A DNA stretch of 64,000 nt from Pseudomonas triticifolii (GTDB lineage: Bacteria; Pseudomonadota; Gammaproteobacteria; Pseudomonadales; Pseudomonadaceae), in the NCBI RefSeq assembly GCF_014358015.1, contig NZ_JACONV010000012.1, positions 1 to 64,000 on the forward strand. Reading direction: 5' to 3'. Below are positions 18,877 to 28,910 of this stretch, piece by piece (within the stretch, counting starts at the first letter, position 1; every line of letters begins with the position of its first letter). The position numbers and the translations under genes were made by a program. The notes beneath the pieces were generated by a model. It saw only the letters and a program-made list of their open reading frames with translations. It searched no databases and had not been told where the DNA came from.

Positions 18877-19671
18877 TCACTCTTCGATGTTGCCCATCGC
18901 GGTGGTGTTGAAGCCGCCGTCGACGTACATGATCTCACCGCTGATGCCCGAGGCCAGATCGGAGCACAGGAACGCGCCTGCGTTGCCGACTTCGTCGATG
19001 GTCACGTTACGACGCAGTGGGGTCTGCGCTTCGTTGGCGGCCAGCATCTTGCGGAAGTTCTTGATGCCCGAGGCTGCCAGGGTGCGGATCGGACCTGCCG
19101 ATACGGCGTTGACGCGCGTGCCTTCAGGACCGAGGCTGCCTGCCAGATAACGCACGCCGGCCTCAAGGCTGGCCTTGGCCATGCCCATCACGTTGTAGTT
19201 CGGCATGGTGCGCTCGGCGCCCAGGTACGAGAGGGTCAGCAGGCTGCCATTACGGCCTTTCATCATTTCGCGGCCAGCCTTGGCCAGGGCCACGAAGCTG
19301 TAGGCGCTGATGTCGTGGGCAATGCGGAAGCCTTCACGGGTGGTGGCTTCGGTGAAGTCGCCATCGAGCTGGTCGCCCGGCGCGAAGCCGACCGAGTGAA
19401 CGATCACGTCCAGGCCGTCCCACTTCTTGCTCAGTTCTTCGAAGACCTTGTTGATCTCTTCGTCGCTGGCCACGTCGCAAGGGAAGCACAGTTCAGGGCC
19501 CGAGCCCCAGCCTGCGGCGAACTCTTCGACACGACCCTTGAGTTTGTCGTTCTGGTAGGTGAAAGCAAGCTCTGCACCTTCACGATGCATGGCGGCAGCG
19601 ATGCCGGATGCGATGGACAGTTTACTGGCGACACCGACGATCAGGACGCGCTTACCGGCGAGAAAACCCAT
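18877..19671 (-). CDS. fabI: Enoyl-ACP reductase (NADH), fatty acid elongation
   Basis: Reduces trans-2-enoyl-ACP in the last step of each fatty acid elongation cycle; the target of triclosan. 264 residues. NAD-binding start GKRVLIVGVASKLSI. Active-site residues Tyr149, Tyr159 and Lys166 follow the FabI Y-x6-K pattern (YNVMGMAK). C-terminal GEIMYVDGGFNTTAMG is typical. It begins 18 bp after the yejF-like gene and is probably the last gene of that transcript or has internal starts. Confidence 0.97.
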   Translation of the reverse strand: MGFLAGKRVLIVGVASKLSIASGIAAAMHREGAELAFTYQNDKLKGRVEEFAAGWGSGPELCFPCDVASDEEINKVFEELSKKWDGLDVIVHSVGFAPGDQLDGDFTEATTREGFRIAHDISAYSFVALAKAGREMMKGRNGSLLTLSYLGAERTMPNYNVMGMAKASLEAGVRYLAGSLGPEGTRVNAVSAGPIRTLAASGIKNFRKMLAANEAQTPLRRNVTIDEVGNAGAFLCSDLASGISGEIMYVDGGFNTTAMGNIEE

Positions 19672-19689
19672 GTGTTGTTCCTCTTCAGG

Positions 19690-21300
19690 TTAATCGACAG
19701 CGACTGGTGCCAAAAAGGCGGCTTCCAGAAGCTGCTGTGTATAAGGATGTTGCGGTGCGGCAAAAACAGCCTGCGCCGCACCCTGTTCGACCACTTGGCC
19801 TTGCTTGACCACCATCAACTGGTGGCTCAGCGCTTTGACGACAGCCAGGTCATGGCTGATGAACAAATACGTCAGGTTGTACTTGGTTTGCAGCGAGCGA
19901 AGCAGTTCGACCACCTGGCGCTGCACTGTCCGATCGAGCGCCGAAGTCGGCTCGTCGAGCAGAATCAGCGCCGGTTTGAGCACCAGTGCCCTCGCAATGG
20001 CGATCCTCTGGCGTTGACCACCGGAGAACTCGTGGGGGTAGCGGTGCCGGGTTTCCGGATCCAGACCTACCTCTCTGAGCGCTTCGATGATCGCCGCTTC
20101 CTGCTCGGCAGCCGTCCCCATCTGATGAATGCGCAGGCCTTCGCCAACGATATCACTCACCGACATTCGCGGGCTCAGGCTGCCAAACGGGTCCTGGAAC
20201 ACCACCTGCATCTGTCGGCGCAGCGGACGTATCTGCTGCTGCGACAGGGAGTCTAGCGCGTTGCCCTTGAAGCGTATGGTGCCCTGGCTTGCGATCAACC
20301 GAAGAATCGCCAGCCCCAGCGTCGACTTACCCGATCCACTTTCGCCCACGATCCCCAGCGTTTGCCCTTCTGGCAGGCTGAAGCGGATACCGTCGACTGC
20401 CTTGACGTAATCGACGGTGCGCTTGAGCAGGCCTTTCTTGATCGGAAACCAGACTTTCAGGTCTTCGACTTCAAGCAGCGGAGCGCCAGCGGGGTTGGTC
20501 GAAGGACCGCCGCTGGGCTCGGCGCTGAGCAAAACTTTGGTGTACGGATGCTGCGGCGAGCGGAACAGTTCTTCGCACGATGCCTGTTCGACGATGCAAC
20601 CGCGCTGCATGACACATACTCGATTGGCTATTTGCCGAACAACGTTCAAATCGTGGCTGATTAACAGCAGCGCCATGCCCAGGCGCGCCTGTAAATGTTT
20701 GAGCAGTTCGAGAATTTTCAACTGCACGGTTACGTCGAGCGCAGTGGTGGGCTCATCGGCGATCAACAGCTCCGGCTCATTGGCCAGGGCCATGGCGATC
20801 ATCACCCGCTGGCGCTGGCCGCCTGACAGCTCATGTGGCAGCGCCTTGAGGCGTTTGCGCGGCTCAGGTATGCCAACGAGTTCCAGCAGCTCCAGCGTGC
20901 GCTCAGTGGCCGCCTTGCCGGTCAGCCCCTTGTGCAGGCCGAGGACTTCGTTGATCTGCTTTTCCACCGAATGCAGCGGGTTCAGCGAGGTCATCGGCTC
21001 TTGAAAGATCATGGCGATGCGGTTGCCACGGATCGCGCGCAGCTTTTTTTCTTCGACCTTCAGCAGGTCGTCGCCCGCATAGCGGATGGTACCGCTGGGG
21101 TGGCTGGCGATAGGGTAGGGCAGCAGGCGCAGTATCGAGTGCGCCGTGACGGATTTGCCTGAGCCGCTTTCCCCGACCAGGGCCAGGGTTTCGCCTCGGC
21201 GGATATCGAAGCTGATGTTCTCGACCACCCGTTGACGCGAGTCGCCCGTCACGAACTCGACCGCCAGATCGCGGATTTCGATCAGATTGTCAGTGTTCAT
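19690..21300 (-). CDS. yejF: ABC importer ATPase with two nucleotide-binding domains (NppD/YejF)
   Basis: 536-residue fused double ATPase. Both halves have Walker A (GESGSGKS near residues 40 and 325), the signature LSGGQRQR or FSGGQRQR, and Walker B (LLIADEP, LILLDEP). The start chosen is ATG 21300 after AAGGAAATAAG; an in-frame ATG at 21324 lies inside yejE. It powers the oligopeptide-type importer encoded by the four genes upstream. In P. aeruginosa the same operon (nppA1A2BCD) takes up peptidyl nucleoside antibiotics (established knowledge). Confidence 0.95.
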   Translation of the reverse strand: MNTDNLIEIRDLAVEFVTGDSRQRVVENISFDIRRGETLALVGESGSGKSVTAHSILRLLPYPIASHPSGTIRYAGDDLLKVEEKKLRAIRGNRIAMIFQEPMTSLNPLHSVEKQINEVLGLHKGLTGKAATERTLELLELVGIPEPRKRLKALPHELSGGQRQRVMIAMALANEPELLIADEPTTALDVTVQLKILELLKHLQARLGMALLLISHDLNVVRQIANRVCVMQRGCIVEQASCEELFRSPQHPYTKVLLSAEPSGGPSTNPAGAPLLEVEDLKVWFPIKKGLLKRTVDYVKAVDGIRFSLPEGQTLGIVGESGSGKSTLGLAILRLIASQGTIRFKGNALDSLSQQQIRPLRRQMQVVFQDPFGSLSPRMSVSDIVGEGLRIHQMGTAAEQEAAIIEALREVGLDPETRHRYPHEFSGGQRQRIAIARALVLKPALILLDEPTSALDRTVQRQVVELLRSLQTKYNLTYLFISHDLAVVKALSHQLMVVKQGQVVEQGAAQAVFAAPQHPYTQQLLEAAFLAPVAVD

Positions 21301-21301
21301 C

Positions 21302-22321
21302 TTATTTCCTTGGGTCGAAAGCATCGCGGGCGGACTCGCCGATAAACACCAGCAGGCTCAACATCAGGGCCAGCACTGCAAAGGCGCTGATGCCCAGCCA
21401 GGGTGCCTGCAGGTTGGATTTGCCCTGCGCCACCAGCTCGCCCAGCGAGGGCGACCCGGCGGGCAGGCCAAAGCCGAGGAAATCCAGCGCGGTCAGGGTG
21501 CCAATCGCGCCGGTGAGAATGAACGGCATGAACGTCATGGTCGACACCATGGCGTTGGGCAGGATGTGACGGAACATGATTGCGCCGTTCTCCATGCCCA
21601 GCGCCCGGGCCGCACGTACGTACTCCAGGTTGCGGCCACGCAGAAACTCGGCGCGCACCACGTCCACCAGGCTCATCCAGGAAAACAGCAGCATGATGCC
21701 CAGCAGCCACCAGAAGTTAGGCTGTACGAAGCTGGCCAGAATGATCAGCAGGTACAGCACCGGAAGCCCCGACCAGACTTCCAGAAACCGCTGTCCCAGC
21801 AAATCGACCCAGCCGCCATAGAAACCCTGCAGCGCACCGGCTACCACGCCAATGATCGAGCTGAGGATTGTCAGGGTCAAGGCGAACAGCACCGAGATCC
21901 TGAAGCCGTAAATCACCCGCGCGAGCACATCGCGGCCCTGATCGTCCGTGCCCAGAAGGTTCTCTCGCGAGGGCGGAGCAGGTGCCGGGACTTTCAGGTC
22001 GTAATTGATGCTCTGGTAGCTGAAGGGGATCGGTGCCCACAAGGTCCAGCCATCTTTGGCAGCCAGCAGTTCCTTGATGTACGGGCTCTTGTAATTGGCT
22101 TCCAGCGGGAATTCACCGCCGAACGTGGTTTCCGGGTAGCGCTCGAACACCGGGAAGTACCACTGTCCGTCGTAACGCACAGCCAGCGGTTTGTCATTGG
22201 CGATGAGCTCGGCGCCCAGACTCAGGCCGAACAGCAGCAGAAATAGCCACAGTGACCACCAGCCGCGCTTGTTGGCCTTGAAACGTTCGAAGCGCCGGCG
22301 ATTGAGAGGAGACAGCTTCAT
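21302..22321 (-). CDS. yejE: Peptide-type ABC importer permease (NppC/YejE)
   Basis: Inner-membrane permease of 339 residues, OppC class. N-terminal helix after the basic start RRRFERFKANKRGWW. A large periplasmic insert (about residues 60-135) precedes the DPP-type transmembrane domain, with the coupling loop RAARALGMENGAIMFRHILPN. ATG 22321 lies 1 bp after the yejB stop; an in-frame ATG seven codons upstream is inside yejB. The next gene begins 1 bp after its stop. Confidence 0.94.
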   Translation of the reverse strand: MKLSPLNRRRFERFKANKRGWWSLWLFLLLFGLSLGAELIANDKPLAVRYDGQWYFPVFERYPETTFGGEFPLEANYKSPYIKELLAAKDGWTLWAPIPFSYQSINYDLKVPAPAPPSRENLLGTDDQGRDVLARVIYGFRISVLFALTLTILSSIIGVVAGALQGFYGGWVDLLGQRFLEVWSGLPVLYLLIILASFVQPNFWWLLGIMLLFSWMSLVDVVRAEFLRGRNLEYVRAARALGMENGAIMFRHILPNAMVSTMTFMPFILTGAIGTLTALDFLGFGLPAGSPSLGELVAQGKSNLQAPWLGISAFAVLALMLSLLVFIGESARDAFDPRK

Positions 22322-22322
22322 A

Positions 22323-23396
22323 TCAATGCTTCCTGCTTTCAAAGTCGATGCGCGGGTCTACCAGCGTGTAGGTGATGTCGCCGATCAGCTTCACCACCAG
22401 ACCCAGCAGGGTAAATATGAACAGCGTGCCGAACACCACGGGGTAATCGCGGTTGATGGCCGCTTCAAAGCTCATCAGGCCCAGGCCGTCCAGAGAAAAG
22501 ATCACTTCCACCAGCAGGGAACCGGTGAAGAAAATACCCATGAACGCGGCCGGGAAACCGGCAATCACCAACAGCATTGCGTTGCGGAACACATGTCCGT
22601 AAAGCACCTTGTGATTGCTCAGGCCTTTGGCTTTGGCGGTGGTGACGTACTGTTTGCTGATTTCGTCGAGAAAGCTGTTCTTGGTCAGCAGGGTCATGGT
22701 CGCGAAGTTACCGATCACCAGTGCTGTGACCGGCAGGACCAGGTGCCAGAAGTAGTCGAGTATCTTGCCCGCGGTGCTCAGTTCCTCGAAGTTGTTCGAG
22801 GTCAGCCCGCGTAGCGGGAACCAGTTGAAGTAGCTGCCGCCGGAAAACACCACGATCAGCAGGATCGCGAACAGGAACGCCGGTATCGCATAGCCGACGA
22901 TGATGGCCGAACTGGTCCAGACGTCGAAGTGGCTGCCGTGGCGGGTGGCCTTGGCGATGCCCAGCGGGATCGACACCAGGTACATGATCAGGGTGCTCCA
23001 CAGCCCGAGGGAAATGGACACCGGCATCTTTTCGACGATCAGGTCGATGACCTTGGCATCACGGAAGAAGCTGTCGCCGAAATCCAGCGTGGCGTAGTTC
23101 TTGATCATGATCCACAGGCGTTCGGGCGCGGACTTGTCGAAGCCGTACATGCGCTCGATTTCCTTGACCAGCGCGGGGTCCAGTCCTTGAGCGCCCCGGT
23201 AGTTGGAACCCGCCACCGAGACCTCTGCGCCACCGCCAGCAATGCGGCTGGTGGCACCGTCGAAGCCTTCGATCTTGGCGATCATCTGCTCCACAGGCCC
23301 ACCGGGCGCAGCCTGGATGATGATGAAGTTGATGATCAGGATGCCGAGCAGGGTCGGAATGATCAGCAGCAGCCGTCGCAGAATATAAGCCAGCAT
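22323..23396 (-). CDS. yejB: Peptide-type ABC importer permease (NppB/YejB)
   Basis: Inner-membrane permease of 357 residues, OppB class. N-terminal helix (MLAYILRRLLLIIPTLLGIL), a periplasmic insert of about 100 residues, then five further helices. The coupling loop reads TAKAKGLSNHKVLYGHVFRNA. It lies 1 bp after the yejA-like gene, so the operon is tightly packed. Pairs with the YejE-like permease. Confidence 0.94.
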   Translation of the reverse strand: MLAYILRRLLLIIPTLLGILIINFIIIQAAPGGPVEQMIAKIEGFDGATSRIAGGGAEVSVAGSNYRGAQGLDPALVKEIERMYGFDKSAPERLWIMIKNYATLDFGDSFFRDAKVIDLIVEKMPVSISLGLWSTLIMYLVSIPLGIAKATRHGSHFDVWTSSAIIVGYAIPAFLFAILLIVVFSGGSYFNWFPLRGLTSNNFEELSTAGKILDYFWHLVLPVTALVIGNFATMTLLTKNSFLDEISKQYVTTAKAKGLSNHKVLYGHVFRNAMLLVIAGFPAAFMGIFFTGSLLVEVIFSLDGLGLMSFEAAINRDYPVVFGTLFIFTLLGLVVKLIGDITYTLVDPRIDFESRKH

Positions 23397-23397
23397 G

Positions 23398-25254
23398 TTA
23401 TTGCTCCGTGCTCGCCGGGGCGGCCTGGTCAGGGGCGGGTTGGCCTGGCACCACGGGTTTGGCGTCGGGCTTGACCCACCAGGTCATCAGGCCGACGTCC
23501 GACAGCGCCTTGGCTTGCGGGTGGCCGAGGTGGTTCCAGTACGCAACGCGCCACGTCTTGATGTGCCAGTTGGGAACAACATAGAAACCCCACAGCAACA
23601 CGCGGTCCAGTGCCTTGGTGTAGGTGATCAGGTTTTTCCGTGAGTCGGCGTTGATCAGACCGTTCACCAGAGTATCGATTGCCGGGTCCTTGAGGCCGAT
23701 GAAGTTTCGGCTGCCGGGGTTATCGGCGCTGGACGAGTCGAAGTAAATCCTCTGCTCGTTACCGGGCGAACTGGACTGCGGAAAGCTGCTGACAATCATG
23801 TCGTAGTCACGTGAGCGCAGGCGGTTGATGTATTGCGAGACGTCGGCACGGCGGATGACCAGTTCGATACCCAGGTCGCTCAAGTTACGCTTGTAAGGCA
23901 GCAGGATGCGCTCGAACTCGGTCTGAGCGATCAGGAACTCCAGTTTGACCGGCTTGCCCTGAGTGTCGACCATCTTGTCATCGACGATTTTCCAGCCGGC
24001 TTCCTGCAACAGCTGGAACGCGCGGCGCTGCTGCGGACGAATCATGCCGCTGCCATCGGTGACCGGCAACGTGAAGGCTTCGGTGAACACCCGATCCGGA
24101 ATCTTGCCGCGCAGAGGCTCCAGAATGTTCAGTTCTTCTGGCGAAGGCAGGCCGCTGGAGGCCATTTCCGAATTGTCGAAGTAACTTTTCGTGCGGCTGT
24201 AAGAGCCGTTGAACAACTGTTTGTTGGTCCACTCGAAATCCAGTAGCAGAGTCAGCGCCTCACGCACGCGGGCGTCCTGGAACACTGGCTTGCGCAGGTT
24301 GAAGATAAAGCCCTGCATGCCGGTGGGGTTGCCGTTCGGAAGTTCTTCCTGGATGAGCCGCCCGGCCTTGACCGCAGGTGTGTTGTACGCCGTGGCCCAG
24401 TTCTTGGCGCTGGTTTCCAGCCAGTAATCGAATTGCCCGGCTTTCATCGCTTCCAGCGCCACGGTGTTGTCGCGGTAGTAATCGGTGGTCAGCACATCGA
24501 AGTTGTAAAAGCCTTTGTTGATCGGCAGGTCCTTGGCCCAGTAGTCCTTGACCCGTTCGTAGCGCACCGAGCGTCCGGCTTTTACGTCAACGACCTTGTA
24601 GGGGCCGCTGCCCAGCGGGAAATCCAGACTGCCCTTGTCGAATTCGCGAGTGGCCCAGAAATGCTTGGGCAATACCGGCAATTGTCCGAGGATCAGGGGC
24701 ATCTCGCGGTTGCCCTTGTGTTTGAACCTGAACAGCACGCGCAACGGGTCCTCGACGACAACCTGATCGACATCGGCGTAGTAGCCTTTGTACATAGGCG
24801 AGCCATACTCCATCAGCGTATTGAAGCTGAACTCCACGTCTTCGGCGCGAATAGGGTGACCGTCGTGGAAGCGCGCCTCGGGACGCAGGTAAAAGCGCAC
24901 CCAGCTGTTATCGGGCGCTTTTTCGATCTTGCCTGCGACCAGTCCGTACTCACTGAGCGGTTCGTCGAGGCTGCCGCGGGCGAGGGTGTCATAGATCAGA
25001 CCGATGTCATCTGCCGGCACGCCTTTGTTGATGAACGGGTTAAGGCTGTCAAATCCGCCGAAACCGGCTTGGCGCAGCGTGCCGCCTTTAGGGGCATCCG
25101 GATTTACATAGTCGAAATGTTTGAAGTCAGCCGGGTATTTGGGCGCTTCGTCGTACAGCGTCACAGCATGCTGAGGCGCAGCCTGTACCGAGCAGGCCAG
25201 GCTTGCCAACAGCAGGGCGGCTGTTCGCAGGCGCAGGGAATGCAGAGGGTTCAT
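23398..25254 (-). CDS. yejA: Periplasmic peptide-binding protein of the Npp/Yej importer (copy 2)
   Basis: SBP family 5 protein of 618 residues with a clear signal peptide (MNPLHSLRLRTAALLLASLACSVQA-AP). Start ATG 25254 is preceded by GGAGAAG. The YejA-type block FKHFDYVNPDAPKGGTLRQ follows the signal. It overlaps the stop of the second binding-protein gene by 4 bp. Orthologous in position to NppA2 of P. aeruginosa; would supply peptides or peptidyl nucleosides to the two permeases. Confidence 0.93.
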   Translation of the reverse strand: MNPLHSLRLRTAALLLASLACSVQAAPQHAVTLYDEAPKYPADFKHFDYVNPDAPKGGTLRQAGFGGFDSLNPFINKGVPADDIGLIYDTLARGSLDEPLSEYGLVAGKIEKAPDNSWVRFYLRPEARFHDGHPIRAEDVEFSFNTLMEYGSPMYKGYYADVDQVVVEDPLRVLFRFKHKGNREMPLILGQLPVLPKHFWATREFDKGSLDFPLGSGPYKVVDVKAGRSVRYERVKDYWAKDLPINKGFYNFDVLTTDYYRDNTVALEAMKAGQFDYWLETSAKNWATAYNTPAVKAGRLIQEELPNGNPTGMQGFIFNLRKPVFQDARVREALTLLLDFEWTNKQLFNGSYSRTKSYFDNSEMASSGLPSPEELNILEPLRGKIPDRVFTEAFTLPVTDGSGMIRPQQRRAFQLLQEAGWKIVDDKMVDTQGKPVKLEFLIAQTEFERILLPYKRNLSDLGIELVIRRADVSQYINRLRSRDYDMIVSSFPQSSSPGNEQRIYFDSSSADNPGSRNFIGLKDPAIDTLVNGLINADSRKNLITYTKALDRVLLWGFYVVPNWHIKTWRVAYWNHLGHPQAKALSDVGLMTWWVKPDAKPVVPGQPAPDQAAPASTEQ

Positions 25255-27080
25255 CGGGGCTTCTCCAGAGACTTGAGCCACCACGCGCGCAGCCCCAGGG
25301 TGTAGGGCGGGGTGGTGACCATGGCGAATCGATTGCGATACGCAAGGCGATGATTGTTCAGGTACCAGTTGGGGATGCTGTAATGCTGGGACAGCAGGAC
25401 GCGATCCAGTGCCCTTGCAGTGGCAACTTGTTCGTCACGAGTCTGGGCGGCCAGCAGTTTGTTGAGCAGACCGTCGACCACCGGGTTGGCGACACCGGCG
25501 TAATTCTTGCTGCCGTTGATCGCGGCCTGGCTCGAATGGAAATACTGCCACTGCTCAAGACCGGGACTGAGCGTCTGTTGCAGGGTCATGAGAATCATGT
25601 CGAAGTCGAAGCGGTCCAGACGCTGCTTGTATTGCGCCCGGTCCACGGTGCGCAGGCCTGCGTTAATGCCCAGGCGTCGCAGGTCCTCGATATAGGGCAG
25701 CAGGATGCGTTCCAGACCGGGATTGACCAGCAGGATCTCGAAGCGCAGCGGCTGATTGTCGGCGTTGAGCAGGCCTTTGTCGGTCAGCTTCCAGCCCGCA
25801 CTGCCCAGCAGAGTCAGCGCCCTGCGCAGGGTTTCGCGCGGAATGCCGCCACCATCGGTCTTCGACGCAGTGAACGGCTGAGTAAACAGGCTGGGCGGCA
25901 GCTGGTCGCGGTAGGGGCTTAGCGCCAGCCATTCGGCTCCGGTTGGCAGCCCGGTCGCGGAAAATTCACTGTTCGGGTAGTAACTGGTCGAGCGTGCATA
26001 GGCGTCACTGAACAGCGTACGGTTGGTCCATTCGAAGTTGAACAGCAGCCCCAGCGCTTCGCGTACCCGGACGTCGGCGAAGGCTGCGCGTCGGGTGTTC
26101 ATGAACAACCCCTGGGTCTGGGTCGGGATCCGGTGAGGTATCTGCGCCTTGATCACACTGCCGTTGGCGACGGCGGGAAAGTTGTAGCCATTGGCCCAGT
26201 TCTTGGCCTGATGCTCGATGTAGATATCGAATTCACCCGCCTTGAACGCTTCGAACGCCACGTCGCTGTCGCGGTAGAACTCCACGTCGACACGGTCGAA
26301 ATTGTATTTGCCGCGGTTGACTGGCAGGTCCTTGCCCCAGTAATCCTTGACCCGTTCGAACACCAGTTGGCGTCCGGGCTGAACCCGGGTGATGCGATAG
26401 GGACCACTGCCCAGTGGCGGTTCGAAGGTGGTGGCCTTGAAGTCGCGGTCTTTCCAGTAATGCTGCGGCAGCACGGGCAGTTCGCCCAGACGCAAAATCA
26501 GCAGCGGATTGCCGGCCCGTTTGAACACGAAACGAATGCGGTGCCGGTCGAGAATGTCGACACGCTGCACTTCCTGCAGAGCGGTGCGGTACTGCGGGTG
26601 TCCGTCCTTGAGCAGCGTGCGGTAGGAGAATGCCACGTCATAGGCAGTGATCGGCTTGCCATCATGAAAGCGGGCCTGAGGTCGGATATTGAATACCACC
26701 CAGCTACGGTCTTCGCTGTACTCCACCGACTGAGCGATCAGGCCGTAACTGGAGGTCGGCTCATCACCGGACGGGTCGTACTGGCCCGTGCCGACCATGA
26801 GCGTCTCGTTCAGCTCGTTGACGCCGTATTGCAGGAAATTTCCGGTCGATACCGGGCTTGTACCCTTAAAGGTGTAGGGGTTAAGCGTGTCGAACGTGCC
26901 AAATGCCATCATTCTCAAGGTGCCACCTTTCGGCGCCTCGGGATTGACCCAGTCGAAGTGAGTAAAACTGGCCGGGTACTTGAGGACACCAAACTGCGCA
27001 TAACCATGACTTTCGGTGATGGCTGCGTTGGCGCAGAAGCTCAAGGCCAGACTGACGGTTAGCAGGAAGGGACGTATCAC
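25251..27080 (-). CDS. yejA: Periplasmic peptide-binding protein of the Npp/Yej importer (copy 1)
   Basis: SBP family 5 paralogue of the next gene. About 609 residues if translation begins at GTG 27080 (VIRPFLLTVSLALSFCANA, a good signal peptide). The frame is open to an ATG at 27173, which would add an unusual 31-residue lead; neither has a strong ribosome site, so the start is uncertain. The block FTHFDWVNPEAPKGGTLRM matches the paralogue. First gene of the importer operon, corresponding to NppA1. Confidence 0.88.
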   Translation of the reverse strand: MIRPFLLTVSLALSFCANAAITESHGYAQFGVLKYPASFTHFDWVNPEAPKGGTLRMMAFGTFDTLNPYTFKGTSPVSTGNFLQYGVNELNETLMVGTGQYDPSGDEPTSSYGLIAQSVEYSEDRSWVVFNIRPQARFHDGKPITAYDVAFSYRTLLKDGHPQYRTALQEVQRVDILDRHRIRFVFKRAGNPLLILRLGELPVLPQHYWKDRDFKATTFEPPLGSGPYRITRVQPGRQLVFERVKDYWGKDLPVNRGKYNFDRVDVEFYRDSDVAFEAFKAGEFDIYIEHQAKNWANGYNFPAVANGSVIKAQIPHRIPTQTQGLFMNTRRAAFADVRVREALGLLFNFEWTNRTLFSDAYARSTSYYPNSEFSATGLPTGAEWLALSPYRDQLPPSLFTQPFTASKTDGGGIPRETLRRALTLLGSAGWKLTDKGLLNADNQPLRFEILLVNPGLERILLPYIEDLRRLGINAGLRTVDRAQYKQRLDRFDFDMILMTLQQTLSPGLEQWQYFHSSQAAINGSKNYAGVANPVVDGLLNKLLAAQTRDEQVATARALDRVLLSQHYSIPNWYLNNHRLAYRNRFAMVTTPPYTLGLRAWWLKSLEKPR

Positions 27081-27218
27081 GATCCAGGCGACTTGGGCTT
27101 TCGGGTCGCTAACAGTAACAGCTTGTCCCGACAGGAAAAAGACTGGAAAGGGAAGCCTGCCAATGCAGCGCATGGGCAGGCTCTATGTGACGTTCGCCGG
27201 GCACGCGGCCGGCTCTTG

Positions 27219-28811
27219 TCAATGCGGCAGGTAGACCGTCAGGGTCTGGCCCGGCTTGAGTGCCTGGCCCGAACGCGGATTCCAGCGCTTGAGATGTTGC
27301 ATCTCGACGTTAAAGCGCTTGGCGACCAGGTACATCGAGTCACCTTTCTGGATCTTGTACTGCATGGGCTTCTTGTCGCCGTCCTTGCTGCTGGCACTGG
27401 CGACGGTCTTGCTGGCGGCTTTACTGTTGTCCTGCATGACCAGGGTCTGGCCGATCTTGAGCTTCTTGCCGGACAGCTTGTTCCAGCGCTGCAGGTCCTC
27501 CACATCGACCTTGTTGGCCTGGGCGATGGTGGTGAGGTTGTCGCCGTTTCTGACTTTATACGTGCGGCTGCGAGCAGGTTTTTCGCTACTGGCCAGTGAT
27601 TCGAACACCGGCTGTGACGTGTTCAGCCCCGGCTTGACTGGAATGCTCAACGATTGACCGACTTTCAAGCGATTGCCGGCCAGCTTGTTGTTGCCCTTGA
27701 GCGAGCTGACAGTGACCTGGTAGCGGCTTGCGAGACTTTCGAGTGTATCGCCACGACGAACACGATAAGGCTGCCAGGCGACCAGCTCTTCCTGCTTCAT
27801 GGTCGACAGGCTGGCGGTCAGCAACTGAGCCTTGGATGTTGGGACCAGCAAATGCTGGGGACCATCGATGGTCAGGCGTTTCTTGAAAGCCGGGTTGAGC
27901 TGGATCAGTTCGTCTTCGTCGATGTCGGCGGCGCTGGCCACTTTGGACAGATCGACACGCTTGTTGAGCTCGACGACTTCAAAATACGGTTCATTGGCGA
28001 TCGGGTTCAGGTTGACGCCATAGGCTTCCGGCGATAGAACCACCTGCGACAGCGCCAGCAGCTTGGGCACGTAGTCACGGGTTTCCTGCGGCAATGGCAG
28101 GTTCCAGTAATCGGTGGGCAGGTTGAGCTTGTCGTTGCGCTCAATGGCGCGGCTAACCGTGCCTTCGCCTGCGTTATACGCCGCCAGTGCCAGCAGCCAG
28201 TCGCCGTTGAACATGTCGTGCAGGCGCGTCAGGTAATCCAGCGCGGCCACGGTAGATGCCTGAATATCACGACGCCCGTCGTAGAAATTGGTCTGGCGCA
28301 GATTGAAATAGCGGCCGGTTGAGGGAATGAACTGCCAGAGGCCCACGGCCTGGCTGCGCGAGACGGCCATCGGGTTGTAGGCGCTTTCGATCACCGGGAG
28401 CAGGGCCAGCTCCAGCGGCATGTTGCGCTCTTCGAGGCGCTCGACGATGTAGTGCATATAGAGGCTGCCGCGCTCGCCAGCGTTTTCCAGAAAGGAAGGG
28501 TTGTTGGCGAACCACAGGCGCTGCTGGTCGATGCGAGGGTTTTGATCGTTGCCCTGTTGCAGCTGAAAGCCTTGGCGCATGCGCTCCCAGACATCCTGCG
28601 GCGGTGCCTGGGGCGTGACAGATTTATGAGTCAGGAAAATGGGTTTCTGCTTGATGCCGGCTGCCAGGTTTGGCGCACGGTGACTGCTGGCCGGGTCGAT
28701 CTGGGCGGAGGTCTGGCAACCTGCCAGTATCGCGCTCGCGGCTACGGCGATGGCTTGGGCCAACCGAGTCAATGCGTCCGAATTTACAGGCTTGCTTATA
28801 GATGACGACAT
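27219..28811 (-). CDS. mltD: Membrane-bound lytic murein transglycosylase D
   Basis: Cleaves peptidoglycan glycan strands to 1,6-anhydro products at the outer membrane. 530 residues. Lipoprotein signal with lipobox LAGC (Cys32). SLT catalytic domain with Glu142 in VIESAYNP and the following GLWQFIPSTGRYFNL motif. Three C-terminal LysM repeats (starting YRVRRGDTL, YKVRNGDNL and YKIQKGDSM) bind peptidoglycan. Between the importer and gloB, as in P. aeruginosa. No terminator was recognised in the short gaps around it. Confidence 0.96.
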   Translation of the reverse strand: MSSSISKPVNSDALTRLAQAIAVAASAILAGCQTSAQIDPASSHRAPNLAAGIKQKPIFLTHKSVTPQAPPQDVWERMRQGFQLQQGNDQNPRIDQQRLWFANNPSFLENAGERGSLYMHYIVERLEERNMPLELALLPVIESAYNPMAVSRSQAVGLWQFIPSTGRYFNLRQTNFYDGRRDIQASTVAALDYLTRLHDMFNGDWLLALAAYNAGEGTVSRAIERNDKLNLPTDYWNLPLPQETRDYVPKLLALSQVVLSPEAYGVNLNPIANEPYFEVVELNKRVDLSKVASAADIDEDELIQLNPAFKKRLTIDGPQHLLVPTSKAQLLTASLSTMKQEELVAWQPYRVRRGDTLESLASRYQVTVSSLKGNNKLAGNRLKVGQSLSIPVKPGLNTSQPVFESLASSEKPARSRTYKVRNGDNLTTIAQANKVDVEDLQRWNKLSGKKLKIGQTLVMQDNSKAASKTVASASSKDGDKKPMQYKIQKGDSMYLVAKRFNVEMQHLKRWNPRSGQALKPGQTLTVYLPH

Positions 28812-28910
28812 TGTTCGGGGGGTACATCCAGGCGAAAATGTCGGGCGATTCTAGAAAGCAGCCTGCCGCTGGTCAACCTTTCAGAATTTTATTGCAATTT
28901 TAAGGTCACC

